Below are positions 16,687 to 27,194 of a stretch of 64,000 nt of DNA, in pieces (position 1 is the stretch's first letter; the number at the start of each line of letters is the position of its first letter). The stretch comes from Rheinheimera sp. 4Y26 (GTDB lineage Bacteria; Pseudomonadota; Gammaproteobacteria; Enterobacterales; Alteromonadaceae), in contig NZ_JAOBWS010000011.1 of the NCBI RefSeq assembly GCF_025245835.1, positions 1-64,000 of the forward strand, in the 5' to 3' direction. The translations under genes and the position numbers were made by a program. Under the pieces are notes generated by a model, which worked only from the letters and a program-made list of their open reading frames with translations, was not told the origin of the DNA and ran no database searches.

Positions 16687-18105
16687 ATGTTTATGCCTGT
16701 TATCATGGCCGGCGGTTCAGGGACGCGTTTGTGGCCGCTGTCACGCGGCAACTATCCAAAACAATTTCTGGCGCTGACCGGCAGCCACACCATGTTGCAA
16801 CAAACCTTGTTAAGGTTGCAGGGCTTAGCTCACAGTGCACCTTTGCTCATCTGTAACGAAGAGCATCGTTTTATTGCAGCTGAGCAGCTGCGGCAGTTGT
16901 CCGTAACAGAAGGCACCATTTTGCTGGAGCCGGTTGGCCGTAATACCGCACCTGCTATTGCGCTGGCCGCGCTCAAAGCCTGTCAGCATGGCGAAGACCC
17001 ATTATTGCTGGTGCTGGCGGCTGATCATGTGATTTGCGACACCACAGCATTTCAGCGGGCTGTGGTGCAGGCGGAACAATTTGCCAGTGCCGGTAAACTG
17101 GTCACTTTTGGCATAGTGCCAGGCCATGCCGAAACAGGTTATGGTTACATCCGCCGTGGTGGTCCAGCTGAACAGGCTTATCTGGTGCAATCTTTTGTCG
17201 AAAAACCCGACTTGCCAACCGCAGAGCAATACCTTGCCAGCGGTGAATATTATTGGAACAGCGGCATGTTTATGTTCCGCGCTTCTGTGTATTTGCAGCA
17301 GCTGAAAAAATTCCGGCCAGATATTTATCAGGCCTGTCAGGCTGCGCTCAGTGAACAAACACCGGATCTGGATTTTATCCGCATTAATAAAGAGGCTTTT
17401 ATGGCCTGTCCGGAAGATTCGATTGATTACGCTATTATGGAGCCGCTGACGGCAACTCAGTCTGGCGAAGTGGTGGTGGTGCCGCTGGATGCCGGCTGGA
17501 ACGATGTGGGTGGTTTTGCTGCATTGTGGCAGGTGGCTGACAAAGACCAGGCTGGCAACGTGTTACAGGGCGATATTCTGACCGATCATACCCAAAATTG
17601 TTTTATCCGCAGCGAAGAGCAGTTGATTGCCACAGTGGGGGTTAGCGATCTTGTGGTGATCAGCACCAAAGATGCAGTACTGGTGGCGCATAAAGACAAG
17701 GCGCAGGATGTTAAAGCAATTGTGAATCAGCTCAAAGCGTCACAAAGGCCGGAGGCGACTTTCCACCGCGAAGTGTACCGACCCTGGGGCAAATATGACT
17801 CTATTGACCATGGCAGCCGTTTTCAGGTGAAGCGTATTACGGTAAAACCAGGCGCTAAGCTGTCGGTGCAAATGCATCATCACCGTGCCGAACACTGGAT
17901 AGTGGTGTCTGGCACCGCCAAGGTGACCATTGATGGTGTTGATAAGTTCCTGACCGAAAACCAGTCGGTGTATATTCCAATTACTGCAGTTCATGCCCTG
18001 GAAAATCCGGGCAAGGTGCCGCTGGAGCTGATTGAAGTGCAGTCTGGCTCTTATCTGGGAGAAGACGACATAGTGCGTTTTGAAGACCGTTATGGCAGGA
18101 CATAA
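16687..18105 (+). CDS. manC: Mannose-1-phosphate guanylyltransferase / mannose-6-phosphate isomerase
   Basis: A 472-residue bifunctional enzyme supplying GDP-mannose. The N-terminal nucleotidyltransferase has [12 protein letters not shown] and the FVEKPDLP segment. The C-terminal type II isomerase cupin (about 350-472) has [27 protein letters not shown] and the metal-binding histidines there. AAAGGA lies eight bases before the ATG. It is followed with a one-base gap by manB, which makes its substrate, so the two form an operon. Twin palindromes upstream suggest regulation. Confidence 0.95.
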   Translation: MFMPVIMAGGSGTRLWPLSRGNYPKQFLALTGSHTMLQQTLLRLQGLAHSAPLLICNEEHRFIAAEQLRQLSVTEGTILLEPVGRNTAPAIALAALKACQHGEDPLLLVLAADHVICDTTAFQRAVVQAEQFASAGKLVTFGIVPGHAETGYGYIRRGGPAEQAYLVQSFVEKPDLPTAEQYLASGEYYWNSGMFMFRASVYLQQLKKFRPDIYQACQAALSEQTPDLDFIRINKEAFMACPEDSIDYAIMEPLTATQSGEVVVVPLDAGWNDVGGFAALWQVADKDQAGNVLQGDILTDHTQNCFIRSEEQLIATVGVSDLVVISTKDAVLVAHKDKAQDVKAIVNQLKASQRPEATFHREVYRPWGKYDSIDHGSRFQVKRITVKPGAKLSVQMHHHRAEHWIVVSGTAKVTIDGVDKFLTENQSVYIPITAVHALENPGKVPLELIEVQSGSYLGEDDIVRFEDRYGRT

Positions 18106-18106
18106 G

Positions 18107-19477
18107 ATGTATCGCAAAATTGATTGTGTTAAAGCTTATGATATTCGCGGCAAGCTGGGTGAGCAGCTCGATACCGACGTTGCTTATCGTATTGGTCGTG
18201 CTTTTGGCCAGTATCAGCAAGCAAAAATAGTGGTGCTGGGCGGTGATGTACGCGCCACCTCTGAAGCGTTGAAACTGGCGCTGGCCGATGGTTTGATGGA
18301 TGCCGGTGTTGATGTGATTGACCTTGGCATGACCGGCACCGAAGAAGTGTATTTTGCTACTTTTCATTTAGGCGTTTGTGGTGGGATAGAAGTGACCGCC
18401 AGTCACAACCCGCTGGATTACAACGGCATGAAGCTGGTGCAACAAGGCGCCAGACCCATCAGCTCCGACAGCGGTTTACTCGAGATCAAACAACTGGCTG
18501 AGCAGGGTAACTTTGCAGAGGTCAGTCGCAGAGGCTGTTACCGTCAGCAGTCAATCCTCGCCGATTTTGTTGAACATTTGCTTGGTTACATCAAAGCGGA
18601 AAACTTCAAACCACTGAAAATCGTGGTGAATTCCGGCAATGGAGCTGCCGGCCATGTGGTGGATGCGCTTGAGCAGGCTTTTAGTCAACAGGGTATTCCT
18701 ATCGAGTTTGTCAAAGTGCATCACGAACCCGATGCAACTTTCCCCAACGGCATTCCAAATCCGTTATTGCCGGAAAACCGCGCTGATACTGCAGCGGCAG
18801 TGCTGGCGCATCAGGCCGATTTTGGTGTGGCCTGGGACGGTGATTTTGACCGCTGTTTTTTGTTTGATGAAACCGGCGCTTTTATCGAGGGTTATTACAT
18901 TGTTGGTTTGCTGGCGGAGGCGTTTTTACAAAAGAACCCGGGAGCGCGTATTATTCACGACCCGCGCCTCTGCTGGAGCACCATTGATTTAGTTGAGAAA
19001 GCTGGCGGTATTGCTGTGCAGTCCAAAACTGGGCATGCCTTTATTAAAGAGCGGATGCGCAAAGAAGATGCGGTTTATGGTGGTGAAATGAGTGCCCATC
19101 ATTATTTTCGCGATTTTGCCTATTGTGACAGCGGCATGATCCCATGGCTGTTGGTAGCTGAGCTTTTATGTGTAAAAAACACCAGCTTATCTGCCATGGT
19201 GCAACAGCGGATTGCCGCTTTTCCATCCTCAGGCGAGATTAACTTCACTATTGCTAATCCCGCAGCCAAACTGGCTGAAGTGTTGGCTTTGTATCAGTCG
19301 CAGGCGCTCAAGGTTGATCACACCGATGGTATTAGTGTGGAATTTGCTAACTGGCGTTTTAATTTAAGAAGTTCCAATACCGAACCTCTGGTGCGTCTCA
19401 ATGTAGAAAGCAGGGGGGATATTGCACTGATGCAGGCCAAAACGGCTGAGTTATCGGCTTTGTTGCAGCAGGGCTAA
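18107..19477 (+). CDS. manB: Phosphomannomutase
   Basis: A 456-residue enzyme of the alpha-D-phosphohexomutase family that interconverts mannose 6-phosphate and mannose 1-phosphate. The start at 18107 gives [15 protein letters not shown], matching E. coli CpsG; the frame upstream to 18080 overlaps manC and is not conserved. Key parts: the phosphoserine loop TASHNP, the metal loop DGDFDR, the GGEMSAHH sugar-binding loop and the C-terminal RSSNTEP phosphate-binding loop. Translation is probably coupled to manC (AGGA 11 bases upstream). Confidence 0.95.
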   Translation: MYRKIDCVKAYDIRGKLGEQLDTDVAYRIGRAFGQYQQAKIVVLGGDVRATSEALKLALADGLMDAGVDVIDLGMTGTEEVYFATFHLGVCGGIEVTASHNPLDYNGMKLVQQGARPISSDSGLLEIKQLAEQGNFAEVSRRGCYRQQSILADFVEHLLGYIKAENFKPLKIVVNSGNGAAGHVVDALEQAFSQQGIPIEFVKVHHEPDATFPNGIPNPLLPENRADTAAAVLAHQADFGVAWDGDFDRCFLFDETGAFIEGYYIVGLLAEAFLQKNPGARIIHDPRLCWSTIDLVEKAGGIAVQSKTGHAFIKERMRKEDAVYGGEMSAHHYFRDFAYCDSGMIPWLLVAELLCVKNTSLSAMVQQRIAAFPSSGEINFTIANPAAKLAEVLALYQSQALKVDHTDGISVEFANWRFNLRSSNTEPLVRLNVESRGDIALMQAKTAELSALLQQG

Positions 19478-19536
19478 CCTGGCGAGGTCTGGCTGACAAT
19501 GGCAGACCGGTTATTCCTGAGCGAAAAGATGAAAAT

Positions 19537-19564
19537 AAAAAATCCGGCAAAGCCGGATTTTTTA
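19537..19564 (+). terminator. Bidirectional terminator between manB and ttcA
   Basis: The stem AAATCCGGC/GCCGGATTT with loop AAA is flanked by A-run and T-run, so it can serve both convergent genes. Confidence 0.88.
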
Positions 19565-19590
19565 TGAGCACAGTCAGAACAACAAGCGGA

Positions 19591-20520
19591 TTATGCCAGT
19601 TCAATCCGCTGAATTTGCACAGCGCTCGCTGTGTCCTGCTCATCATCGGCATCAATTAAACCTACAGGTACCTTGGGCACTTCGACTTTATCAAAAGCGG
19701 TATCCCCTTCAGCGACCACCACCCCATGGCGCACTGCGGTGAAATCAAACAGGTTTTTATCAATCATATGAGAAGGCACTATGTTCTGCATGGCCTGGAA
19801 CATAGTCTCAATGCGGCCAGGGAAACGTTTATCCCAATCCTGCAGCATTTCTTTGACTACCTGACGTTGCAGGCCATCCTGTGAGCCACAGAGGTTGCAT
19901 GGGATAATTGGAAAACCTTTGGCCACAGAGTACTTTTCAATGTCTTTTTCACGGCAATAGGCCAGCGGGCGAATCACAATATGTTCACCATTGTCGCTTT
20001 GCAGTTTTGGCGGCATTGATTTCATTTTTCCACCATAAAACATGTTTAAAAACATGGTTTCAATCATGTCGTCGCGGTGATGGCCCAGTGCAATTTTAGT
20101 GGCGCCCAGTTCTTTGGCGGTGCGGTATAAAATGCCACGGCGTAACCTTGAACAGAGCGAACAGGTGGTTTTGCCTTCCGGAATTTTGTCTTTGACGATG
20201 CTGTAGGTATCTTCGGTGACAATTTTAAAGTCAACACCAATCTGGCTTAAATAACCCGGCAATACGTCAGCAGGAAAGCCTGGCTGTTTTTGATCCAGAT
20301 TCACCGCCACTATCGAAAAATCAACAGGTGCAGATTGTTGCAGGTTCAGCAGAATATCCAGCAGGGTGTAGCTGTCTTTGCCACCGGACAAGCAGACCAT
20401 CACTTTGTCACCCGCTTCAATCATGCCAAAGTCGGCTATCGCCTGGCCGACACCACGGCGCAAACGTTTATGCAATTTATTCAGATTGTATTGGGCTTTG
20501 GCTTCTGCAGCATGTGACAT
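19591..20520 (-). CDS. ttcA: tRNA 2-thiocytidine(32) synthetase TtcA
   Basis: A 309-residue enzyme that thiolates cytidine 32 of certain tRNAs, using ATP and an iron-sulfur cluster. The PP-loop is SGGKDS; the cluster cysteines are in [10 protein letters not shown] (CxxC) and CNLCGSQ. The histidine-rich [10 protein letters not shown] element is also typical. It is the last gene of a minus-strand series after fnr and uspE, a layout common in gammaproteobacteria. Confidence 0.95.
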   Translation of the reverse strand: MSHAAEAKAQYNLNKLHKRLRRGVGQAIADFGMIEAGDKVMVCLSGGKDSYTLLDILLNLQQSAPVDFSIVAVNLDQKQPGFPADVLPGYLSQIGVDFKIVTEDTYSIVKDKIPEGKTTCSLCSRLRRGILYRTAKELGATKIALGHHRDDMIETMFLNMFYGGKMKSMPPKLQSDNGEHIVIRPLAYCREKDIEKYSVAKGFPIIPCNLCGSQDGLQRQVVKEMLQDWDKRFPGRIETMFQAMQNIVPSHMIDKNLFDFTAVRHGVVVAEGDTAFDKVEVPKVPVGLIDADDEQDTASAVQIQRIELA

Positions 20521-20610
20521 AACAACACCAGATCACGAAAAAATGGCGCACATTATAGCGGATTGGCGCCTTTTGCCAATCCGCAATACAAAGAATCAAA
20601 GGGAGTAACT

Positions 20611-21534
20611 TTAAGGAGCCAGCACATGAGCGTCCGGGCGAAGTGCCAGCACGTCACAATCGAGCCGGTCAATCACATGCTCTGCAGTATTGCCGATAAT
20701 AGCGGCTGATAAACCAGTGCGGCCTATGGTGCCAATCACCAGCATTTCGGCATCCAGGCTCTCGGCCACTCTCGGGATCACGTCTTCGGGCATGCCTTCA
20801 AGTACATGGGTCTGGCTGGTTGGGATGGCAAATTTAGCCGCCAGTTCAGCCACGGCCTGCTGATGGTGATGTTTCATGTTGTCATTGTATTCAGCCGGAT
20901 TAAATTCCGGAATTTCAATGGCGACATGCACAGGCGTGCCAGGATAAGCGTTCACCAGATGCACTTCGCCTTTAAGCATGGCGGCAATAGCCTGAGCCTG
21001 CAGGATAATACGTTTATTCAGTTCAATATGATGGGGCTGCTCGCTACCTGCATTCACTGCTGCCAGAATTTTACCCTGACTTGGCCAGGCGTGTTCTTTC
21101 ACCAGCAGTACAGGGCAGGGGCATTTACGCAGAATATGCCAGTCGGTTGGGGTAAAAATCATCGATTTGAGCACATCATGGTTGTGAGTGCCTTTGATCA
21201 CTAAATCGTATTGATGCTGATTCACAGCATTCACAATGGCTTCAAAAGGCCTGTTGTGCCAGACCACAGAAATGCTCACCGCCATGCCTTTCGCTCTTGC
21301 CGGAGCCACCAGTTCACTGATCCAGAGTTCGCGGTCGGAAATTACGGCCTGACGCATAGACTCTCGCTCTTCGCCTGAGAGCATGGTGGTCATTTCATAA
21401 GAAAAATCGTAAATGGATAAAAACGCAGTGAGGCGACAAGCAGTGTGTTCGGCCAGTTCCAGCGCGCGGGCCAGCGCTTTTTGTTCTTGTTGGCTGGGGT
21501 CGAGCACCACCAGCACATCCTGATAAGTTGCCAT
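20611..21534 (-). CDS. uspE: Universal stress protein UspE
   Basis: A 307-residue protein made of two tandem Usp domains, the arrangement of UspE. The first begins YQDVLVVLDPSQQEQKAL and the second contains a nucleotide-binding-like tail (VIGTIGRTGLSAAIIGNTAEHVI). UspE is linked to stress and growth-arrest responses. It lies between fnr and ttcA. An FNR-box-like sequence and a possible -10 upstream suggest induction at low oxygen. Confidence 0.93.
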   Translation of the reverse strand: MATYQDVLVVLDPSQQEQKALARALELAEHTACRLTAFLSIYDFSYEMTTMLSGEERESMRQAVISDRELWISELVAPARAKGMAVSISVVWHNRPFEAIVNAVNQHQYDLVIKGTHNHDVLKSMIFTPTDWHILRKCPCPVLLVKEHAWPSQGKILAAVNAGSEQPHHIELNKRIILQAQAIAAMLKGEVHLVNAYPGTPVHVAIEIPEFNPAEYNDNMKHHHQQAVAELAAKFAIPTSQTHVLEGMPEDVIPRVAESLDAEMLVIGTIGRTGLSAAIIGNTAEHVIDRLDCDVLALRPDAHVLAP

Positions 21535-21578
21535 GTCATTCTCCCGGTTGAATTTACACTTGTGGTTAAAGTGTAGCC

Positions 21579-21620
21579 AACATATCGGTTTTCTGGCAGG
21601 CGAACCTTAACCTGGATCAA
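21579..21620 (-). promoter_or_regulatory. Putative FNR-dependent uspE promoter
   Basis: On the minus strand, TTGATCCAGGTTAA (21620-21607) has one perfect FNR half-site (TTGAT) and a weaker second half. A -10-like TATGTT (21584-21579) would put the transcription start near 21572, about 41.5 bases from the box centre, the class II FNR spacing. The weak half-site limits confidence. Confidence 0.5.
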
Positions 21621-21628
21621 AATCGCCG

Positions 21629-22345
21629 TTAACTAGCGATTTTGGCCATACCTGCAACTTTACTCAGGGCTTCAAAGTTGGTGATCACAATGAGTTTACC
21701 ATCCACATGAATAAGCTCGTCTTTATGAAAACGGCCCAGCAAGCGGCTGATGGTTTCAACAGTTAAACCGAGATAATTGCCAATTTCACCGCGTGTCATG
21801 GTTAAACGGAACTCTTTTTTGGAAAAACCACGATTGCCAAAACGCTGCGCCAAATTGGTTAAAAAGGCGGCCAGTTTTTCTTCAGCGGTTTTGCGGTTTA
21901 ATAACAACATCATTTGTTGATCGCCGGAGATATCCTGGCTCATCAGCCGCATCAATTGCTGACGCAGTTTTGGCAGCTGATCTAATAAGGATTCCAGCGT
22001 ATGAAACGGAATTTCGCACACCATGGCCGTTTCCAGTGCCTGGGCATAACTTGGATGCTGCTGGCTGCCAATAGCGTCAAAACCAATCACATCGCCCGGT
22101 AAATGAAAGCCGGTAATTTGCTCTTCCCCTTGTTCGGTCAGGGTATAGGTTTTAAAGGAGCCGGTGCGCACTGCATAAAGTGCCTGTAGTGGTTTCCCAG
22201 CTTCAAACAGGTGGTCACCCTTATGAGACGGGCGTTTGCGCTGAATGATATCGTCAAGTTTATCAAGTTCGGCTTCGTTCAGTGAAAAAGGCAAACATAA
22301 CTGGCTAAAGCCACAATCCTGGCAATTAATAGACGAAGAGCTCAT
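21629..22345 (-). CDS. fnr: Oxygen-sensing transcription regulator FNR
   Basis: A 238-residue CRP/FNR-family regulator. Cluster ligands are visible as C8, C11 and C17 ([11 protein letters not shown]) with a fourth at C110 (MVCEIP), matching the [4Fe-4S] ligands of E. coli FNR. The helix-turn-helix ends in [14 protein letters not shown], whose E-x2-SR pattern reads TTGAT sites. The ATG at 22345 is preferred (GGAAA upstream); the frame is open to an ATG at 22360 with no evident ribosome site. It sits between the cbb3 oxidase assembly genes and uspE, both plausible targets. Confidence 0.95.
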   Translation of the reverse strand: MSSSSINCQDCGFSQLCLPFSLNEAELDKLDDIIQRKRPSHKGDHLFEAGKPLQALYAVRTGSFKTYTLTEQGEEQITGFHLPGDVIGFDAIGSQQHPSYAQALETAMVCEIPFHTLESLLDQLPKLRQQLMRLMSQDISGDQQMMLLLNRKTAEEKLAAFLTNLAQRFGNRGFSKKEFRLTMTRGEIGNYLGLTVETISRLLGRFHKDELIHVDGKLIVITNFEALSKVAGMAKIAS

Positions 22346-22387
22346 TACAAAGGTTTCCATTTTAATGCCAAATAATACCTGACCAGC

Positions 22388-23080
22388 TTAAAAAACTAAG
22401 CGGCGAAGTGCAAGGTAAATTGTCTGCAAACCATAGGCGCCAAGCAGTATGGCTACCGCAAAACGTACCCAAATATGGTTTTTAAGTTGTTGCACCTTTG
22501 CGGCTGCTTGCCCTGCCAGCAGCAAAGCCGGCAAAGTGCCCAGACCAAAACCCAGCATCCACCAGGCCCCCATACTTGCAGAGCCGCTGGCAAGCGACCA
22601 TGCCAGGGCTGAATACACCAGACCACAAGGCAAATATCCCCAGCACAGGCCATAACCAAATGCCTTTACTGCTGAATCCAGTGGTAACAAACGTGCTGAC
22701 AGCGGCTGCACATAACGCCACAACTTTTTGCCCAGAGCTTCAAGCGCGGTGAGACCAGTCCAAAGTCTGCTGACATAAAGTGCCATCAACAGCAACATCA
22801 GGCCAGACAGCAGTTGCAGCACTGGTTTTCCGGTGCCAAGCAGCTGCATGCCTTGCATACCGAGCCAACCGGCAAAAGCGCCAAAAATGACATAGCTGCT
22901 GATGCGTCCGGCACTTAACGCCAGTTGCAGTTTGAGTTTTGCACTGTTGCTCTGGCCCGGCATCATCATTTGTAAGGCGCTTACAATACCGCCACACATC
23001 ACCAGACAATGACCACTGCCTAAAAAGCCAATCAGTAGCGCAGGTAACAGGGCTGACACTAGTTCAAAGGGGGTGATCAT
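22388..23080 (-). CDS. TauE/SafE-family membrane protein of the cco cluster
   Basis: A 230-residue protein with about six membrane helices. The start at 23080 (MITPFELVSALLPALLIGFLGSGHC) overlaps ccoS by 17 bp; a frame open to 23164 lies wholly inside ccoS. It carries GSGHCLVMCGGI and GLCWGYLPCGLVYSAL, cysteine-containing motifs of the subgroup found beside ccoIS genes. That subgroup is thought to act in copper handling for haem-copper oxidase assembly rather than sulfite export. The role here is inferred from position. Confidence 0.82.
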   Translation of the reverse strand: MITPFELVSALLPALLIGFLGSGHCLVMCGGIVSALQMMMPGQSNSAKLKLQLALSAGRISSYVIFGAFAGWLGMQGMQLLGTGKPVLQLLSGLMLLLMALYVSRLWTGLTALEALGKKLWRYVQPLSARLLPLDSAVKAFGYGLCWGYLPCGLVYSALAWSLASGSASMGAWWMLGFGLGTLPALLLAGQAAAKVQQLKNHIWVRFAVAILLGAYGLQTIYLALRRLVF

Positions 23081-23255
23081 CGTCTTTCTTTGGGCTTGCT
23101 GCCTCAGGCTTTTGCTGTTTTTCGTCAAACAAAATACTAAAAGCTTCTTTGTCGAGGTCATCAAACTGTTTAGATTTCACCGCCCAGAAAAAGACAGCCA
23201 GCCCCAGAATGACAAACAACACGGCAATTGGAATTAATACGGAGATAATACTCAT
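23064..23255 (-). CDS. ccoS: cbb3 oxidase maturation protein CcoS
   Basis: A 63-residue protein with one N-terminal membrane helix (about 4-26) followed by FFWAVKSKQFDDLD, the signature of CcoS/FixS, and a charged tail. It is needed for insertion of cofactors into CcoN in studied species. Its ATG overlaps the ccoI stop by four bases. Confidence 0.93.
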   Translation of the reverse strand: MSIISVLIPIAVLFVILGLAVFFWAVKSKQFDDLDKEAFSILFDEKQQKPEAASPKKDDDHPL

Positions 23256-25657
23256 TGTTTTAATAACCTGAGTGAATTGGAAACCACCAATAAGGAGCTG
23301 AACGACATACCAATCACAGCTACATAAGGTGAAACAAAACCGCAGACTGCCAAAGGTATAATCACCAGATTATAACCCACAGCCCAGAGCAAATTCTGCC
23401 GCACTACTTTTTTCGCCAGTTTTGCCCCGGCGATGAGTTCGGACAATAACGACAAATCGTTATGCAGCAGCACCACATCAGCCTGGTTTTTTGATAAATC
23501 GGTGCCTGAGTCCAGCGCAACAGAAACATGGGCCGCATGAAAGCTGGGGCTGTCGTTAATGCCGTCACCGACCATCAGGACAGTATCCCCTGCAGCAACA
23601 GCGTTTTGAATATGCTCAACTTTTTGCTCAGGTGTGCAGGATTTCCACAGCTGTTGTACACCAAGGCTGTTGGCGACTTCTTCTGCCTGCGCTGAGCTGT
23701 CACCGGTGATAATGCTGCTTTGAATATGAAGATTTTTTAAACTTTGCATCAGAGTGCCGGTTTCAGGGCGCAGCGCATCCGACAATTCAACAGAGGCTGC
23801 AAGCTTGTCATTGATAGTGCAATATACCTGAGCTTCTGTTTGCGCCTGCTGACAAAATGCTGCACTGCCCACTTTCACTCTGACAGGTGCCGCTGCCTGT
23901 GCAGGTAGCCATAGCGCCGATAAACCGGCACCAACCTGCAATTCAACTTCGCTCAGTTGGAGTTGTGAGCTCAGATGTCCGCTAAAAGCGCGGGCTATTG
24001 GATGTTCAGAATAAGCTTCGAGATTGGCAATCAGGTTTGTCAGCTCTTCGGCGCTGTATGGACTTTGATGCAGCCTGAAGTGACGCACACTAAAGCGGCC
24101 CTGCGTCAGGGTGCCGGTTTTATCAAAAAACACCCGGTTCAGTTTTGGCAATACTTCCAGCACCTGCTGGTTTTTAATCAGAATACCTTTGCGGTTCAGT
24201 CGTGCCAAAGCGCAGGTAATGGCGGTTGGGGTTGCCAGACTCAGGGCGCAGGGGCAGGTGGCAACCAGCACAGATAAAGTCACCCAGAAGGCACGATCGG
24301 GATCAATAAAAAAGTACCAGATGCCAAAGGTCAGGGTGGCGATGATCAATAATCGCTGCACAAAAAAACGGGCAATTTTATCCGTTTTTTCCAGCAGTTG
24401 CGGTTTTTGATGCAGGGTTTGTTGTTGCAGCAGAATAATCTGGCCAAGTCTGGACTCTGTCAGCGCTTTTTGCACCTGAACCACTAACACGCCGTCATGG
24501 TTCACACTACCGGCAAGCACAGTGTCACCTGGTTGTTTGGTAATAGCGCGGTATTCACCGGTCAACATCGATTCGTCGGTACTGCTTTGGCCGCTTTGAA
24601 TCATGCCATCTGCCGGTATGGTTTCGCCGGCTTTGACTAAAATCAGCGCTCCTGGCGTTAAGCGTCTTGCTGAAGTGGCAGTGGCCTGCTGACCATCCCA
24701 TAACCAGGCACTGACCGGCATCACTTTGAGCAGATTACTGGTGGCATCACGCGCTTGTTTACGGGCGCGGAATTCAAAAAACTTACCCAGCTGCAGTAAA
24801 AACACAAACATACAGACGGATTCAAAATACACTTCACCACTGTGACTGACGGTGGCGTAGACCGATGCTAAAAAGGTGTAATAGAGTGCCAGTACGATAG
24901 GCACGTCCATATTCAGCTCGCGCGCTTTGAGCGCACGCCAGGCACTCTGGCTAAATGGCGCTGCGGCAAACACCATCACGGGTAATGTCAGCAGCAGGCT
25001 TATCCAGCGCAGATAACCTTCGTATTGCTGCTCTATGCCGGTGTATTCGCCAAAATACAGACCAAAGGCCAGCATCATCACCTGCATCGACATAATGCCG
25101 GAAACGGCCAGACGCTTGAGGTAAGCCCGCATTTCCTGCTGATAATGCTGCTCTTCGTTGTCGGCAATAAAAGGGCTGGCCTGATAACCCAATTCAGCGA
25201 TACCTTTGAGTAAGGTACTCAGTGGTGTTTGGTTAGGATCAAAACGCAGTGCACAACGCGAAGTTGAAGAATTCACCGAAGCGCTGGCCACTGCCGGGTG
25301 CTGCTTCAGCTGTTTTTCTATCAGCCAGGCACAGGCAGCGCAGCTCATGCCGCTAATTGAAAGCTCAACCTGCTGCCACTGCCCATCTTTGGTGGTTAAG
25401 TCACCCAGTACATCGGCATTGTCATAACTTTGCAGTTGTTGCTGTAGTTTTTCCGGCAGCGGTGTGGCTTTATTGGCAGGTGCAGTGCGAAAACGGTAAT
25501 AATCGCCAAGACCCTGCGAGATAATACTCTGGGCGACGGCTTCACAGCCCGGGCAGCAAAAATGACGTTGCTGACCATCAAAGTCCAGCACAAAGTTACT
25601 GCGCTCTGGCACCGGGTCGTTACAGTGAAAACAGGGTTGCACCACAGCTTTTGTCAT
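23252..25657 (-). CDS. ccoI: Copper-translocating P1B-type ATPase CcoI
   Basis: An 801-residue ATPase that exports copper for cbb3 oxidase assembly. The N-terminus has a metal-binding region with PCFHC (C9, C12) and CCPGC (C34-C38), then a heavy-metal domain with GMSCAAC (C106, C109). The membrane CPC motif (ATCPCALSLATP), the phosphorylation site DKTGTL and the hinge GDGINDSP are all present. It lies between fixH and ccoS in the standard order, with a one-base gap to fixH and a four-base overlap with ccoS. Confidence 0.96.
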   Translation of the reverse strand: MTKAVVQPCFHCNDPVPERSNFVLDFDGQQRHFCCPGCEAVAQSIISQGLGDYYRFRTAPANKATPLPEKLQQQLQSYDNADVLGDLTTKDGQWQQVELSISGMSCAACAWLIEKQLKQHPAVASASVNSSTSRCALRFDPNQTPLSTLLKGIAELGYQASPFIADNEEQHYQQEMRAYLKRLAVSGIMSMQVMMLAFGLYFGEYTGIEQQYEGYLRWISLLLTLPVMVFAAAPFSQSAWRALKARELNMDVPIVLALYYTFLASVYATVSHSGEVYFESVCMFVFLLQLGKFFEFRARKQARDATSNLLKVMPVSAWLWDGQQATATSARRLTPGALILVKAGETIPADGMIQSGQSSTDESMLTGEYRAITKQPGDTVLAGSVNHDGVLVVQVQKALTESRLGQIILLQQQTLHQKPQLLEKTDKIARFFVQRLLIIATLTFGIWYFFIDPDRAFWVTLSVLVATCPCALSLATPTAITCALARLNRKGILIKNQQVLEVLPKLNRVFFDKTGTLTQGRFSVRHFRLHQSPYSAEELTNLIANLEAYSEHPIARAFSGHLSSQLQLSEVELQVGAGLSALWLPAQAAAPVRVKVGSAAFCQQAQTEAQVYCTINDKLAASVELSDALRPETGTLMQSLKNLHIQSSIITGDSSAQAEEVANSLGVQQLWKSCTPEQKVEHIQNAVAAGDTVLMVGDGINDSPSFHAAHVSVALDSGTDLSKNQADVVLLHNDLSLLSELIAGAKLAKKVVRQNLLWAVGYNLVIIPLAVCGFVSPYVAVIGMSFSSLLVVSNSLRLLKQ

Positions 25658-25658
25658 C

Positions 25659-26138
25659 TTAATAGGTCAGTTTGATTTCACCGTTGTGCGGTAGCGTTAA
25701 TTCAGCGCGCAGTTTCCACTGCTGGCTGTTGTCGGTCAGTACCAGCTTCCATTTGCCGGTTAAAGTGGCTGGCAGTTGGGTGATATATAAGTTTTCGCCA
25801 CTGCGCTCAGCTTTCACCACAAAGTCTTTGGCGGCCACAGTGTTATGCACAAATTGCAGGTCAAGGGTGTCGCCCAGCACCGGATTACTGGCAAAACGCA
25901 CCACGGCTTTGTCGGCGGCAATCAGAATATTGGCTTGTAAATTGCGAAGTGCAGCTTCGCGGTATTTCGCCAGATTCATATTGATGGCTTTGCCTTCAGC
26001 ATAATAGTCATCCACCACTAAATCCGGCTTTTGCAGGTTCATAATGTAAATAGTGTGGGCGGCTTTAAACATGGTTAGCAACGGCAGGGCGATCAGTGCC
26101 CAGGGCCAGAATTGTTTATACCAGGGTTTGCTTAACAT
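25659..26138 (-). CDS. ccoH: cbb3 oxidase assembly protein FixH/CcoH
   Basis: A 159-residue protein with one N-terminal membrane helix (about 8-27) and a periplasmic FixH domain containing DLVVDDYYAEGKAIN. The start at 26138 has AGAGGAAAA before it; the frame upstream to 26162 lacks support. It contributes to assembly or stability of the oxidase. A hairpin separates it from ccoP, so its expression may be reduced relative to ccoNOQP. Confidence 0.9.
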   Translation of the reverse strand: MLSKPWYKQFWPWALIALPLLTMFKAAHTIYIMNLQKPDLVVDDYYAEGKAINMNLAKYREAALRNLQANILIAADKAVVRFASNPVLGDTLDLQFVHNTVAAKDFVVKAERSGENLYITQLPATLTGKWKLVLTDNSQQWKLRAELTLPHNGEIKLTY

Positions 26139-26159
26139 CGGTTTTCCTCTGCTGCATAA

Positions 26160-26185
26160 CAATAAGCCCCGACAGCGGGGCTTAT
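26160..26185 (-). terminator. Hairpin between ccoP and fixH
   Basis: The ten-base stem AATAAGCCCC/GGGGCTTATT encloses a six-base loop. There is no clear T-run on the minus strand, so it may instead stabilise the ccoNOQP mRNA end or allow partial readthrough. Confidence 0.6.
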
Positions 26186-26219
26186 TGCAGCGGTTGAACG
26201 CTTATCCGGTCACAACCGG

Positions 26220-27194
26220 TTATTTGGTGTCGTCCGGACGTGACAACCGGTATACGTAAGCGGTGATCACGTGGATTTTATCTTCACCCAGCGTATCTTT
26301 AAAGGCTGGCATTACACCATTGCGGCCTTTAAGCAGCGTGGTTTCGATTGAACCGGCTGAACCACCATATAACCAGGTGTTGTCGGTCAGGTTTGGCGCC
26401 CCAAATGGCAGGTTGTGCGCCAGACTACCTTTACCGTCCGCACCGTGACAGGCAGCACACATACCAAACTTGGCTTTACCAGCGGCAGCGTCTTTGTCGT
26501 TCACTTTACGGCCAGACAAACTCAGTACGTAAGCGGTCATTTCTTTCACGCCCTGTTCACCCAAAGCTTCACCCCAGGCTGGCATGGCGGCTTTACGGCC
26601 ATACAGCAGGGTTTCTTTGATCTTGTCAACAGTACCGCCGTATAACCAGTCGTTGTCGGTCAGGTTCGGGAAACCACGCTGACCACGGGCATCAGAGCCG
26701 TGACATTGGGCGCAGTTTTGCAGGAACAAACGTTGACCTACTTTCAGCGCCTGAGTGTCGTACGCCAGTTCTTCAATTGGGCGGCTGGTATATTTAGCAA
26801 ACTCTTTGGCAAAAGTTTCGTCTGCTTTCATGTATTCGCGGTCCAGCTGAGAAGGTGTACCTGCAGCTTTTTGCGCTTCAATGGCGGCTTTTGATTCTGC
26901 TAAAGACTTTACGCCCTGGTTAGAGCTGGTCCAGCCTAAAAAGCCTTTGAAGTTACCAAGGCCAGGGTAGGCGGCAAAATAAAATACCGACCAGACGATG
27001 GTTGCGTAGAACATAATGGTCCACCACTTTGGCAGTGGGTTGTTAATTTCTTCGATACCATCAAACTCATGACCTGTGGTTTTGCCTTCTTCAACACCCA
27101 CATGGTTTTTTAAGTTCCATGTTAATAACACAGTACATAACACGATACATGCGATCGTTAAAATTGTGATCCAAGCACTCCAAAAGCTACTCAT
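26220..27194 (-). CDS. ccoP: cbb3 cytochrome oxidase subunit CcoP
   Basis: A 324-residue dihaem cytochrome c subunit. Two haem sites are visible, CAQCH and CAACH, each followed by methionine-ligand regions (AAMPAWGE and GVMPAFKD). Two membrane helices lie in the first 90 residues. The ATG at 27194 has CAGGAG upstream and overlaps the end of ccoQ; the frame upstream to 27260 is out of place inside ccoQ. It passes electrons into the oxidase. Confidence 0.96.
   Translation of the reverse strand: MSSFWSAWITILTIACIVLCTVLLTWNLKNHVGVEEGKTTGHEFDGIEEINNPLPKWWTIMFYATIVWSVFYFAAYPGLGNFKGFLGWTSSNQGVKSLAESKAAIEAQKAAGTPSQLDREYMKADETFAKEFAKYTSRPIEELAYDTQALKVGQRLFLQNCAQCHGSDARGQRGFPNLTDNDWLYGGTVDKIKETLLYGRKAAMPAWGEALGEQGVKEMTAYVLSLSGRKVNDKDAAAGKAKFGMCAACHGADGKGSLAHNLPFGAPNLTDNTWLYGGSAGSIETTLLKGRNGVMPAFKDTLGEDKIHVITAYVYRLSRPDDTK

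Noticed and set aside
22388-23080. Sulfite exporter as the function of the TauE/SafE protein
   Set aside because: The name comes from the wider family; the cysteine motifs and cco context fit copper or oxidase assembly better.
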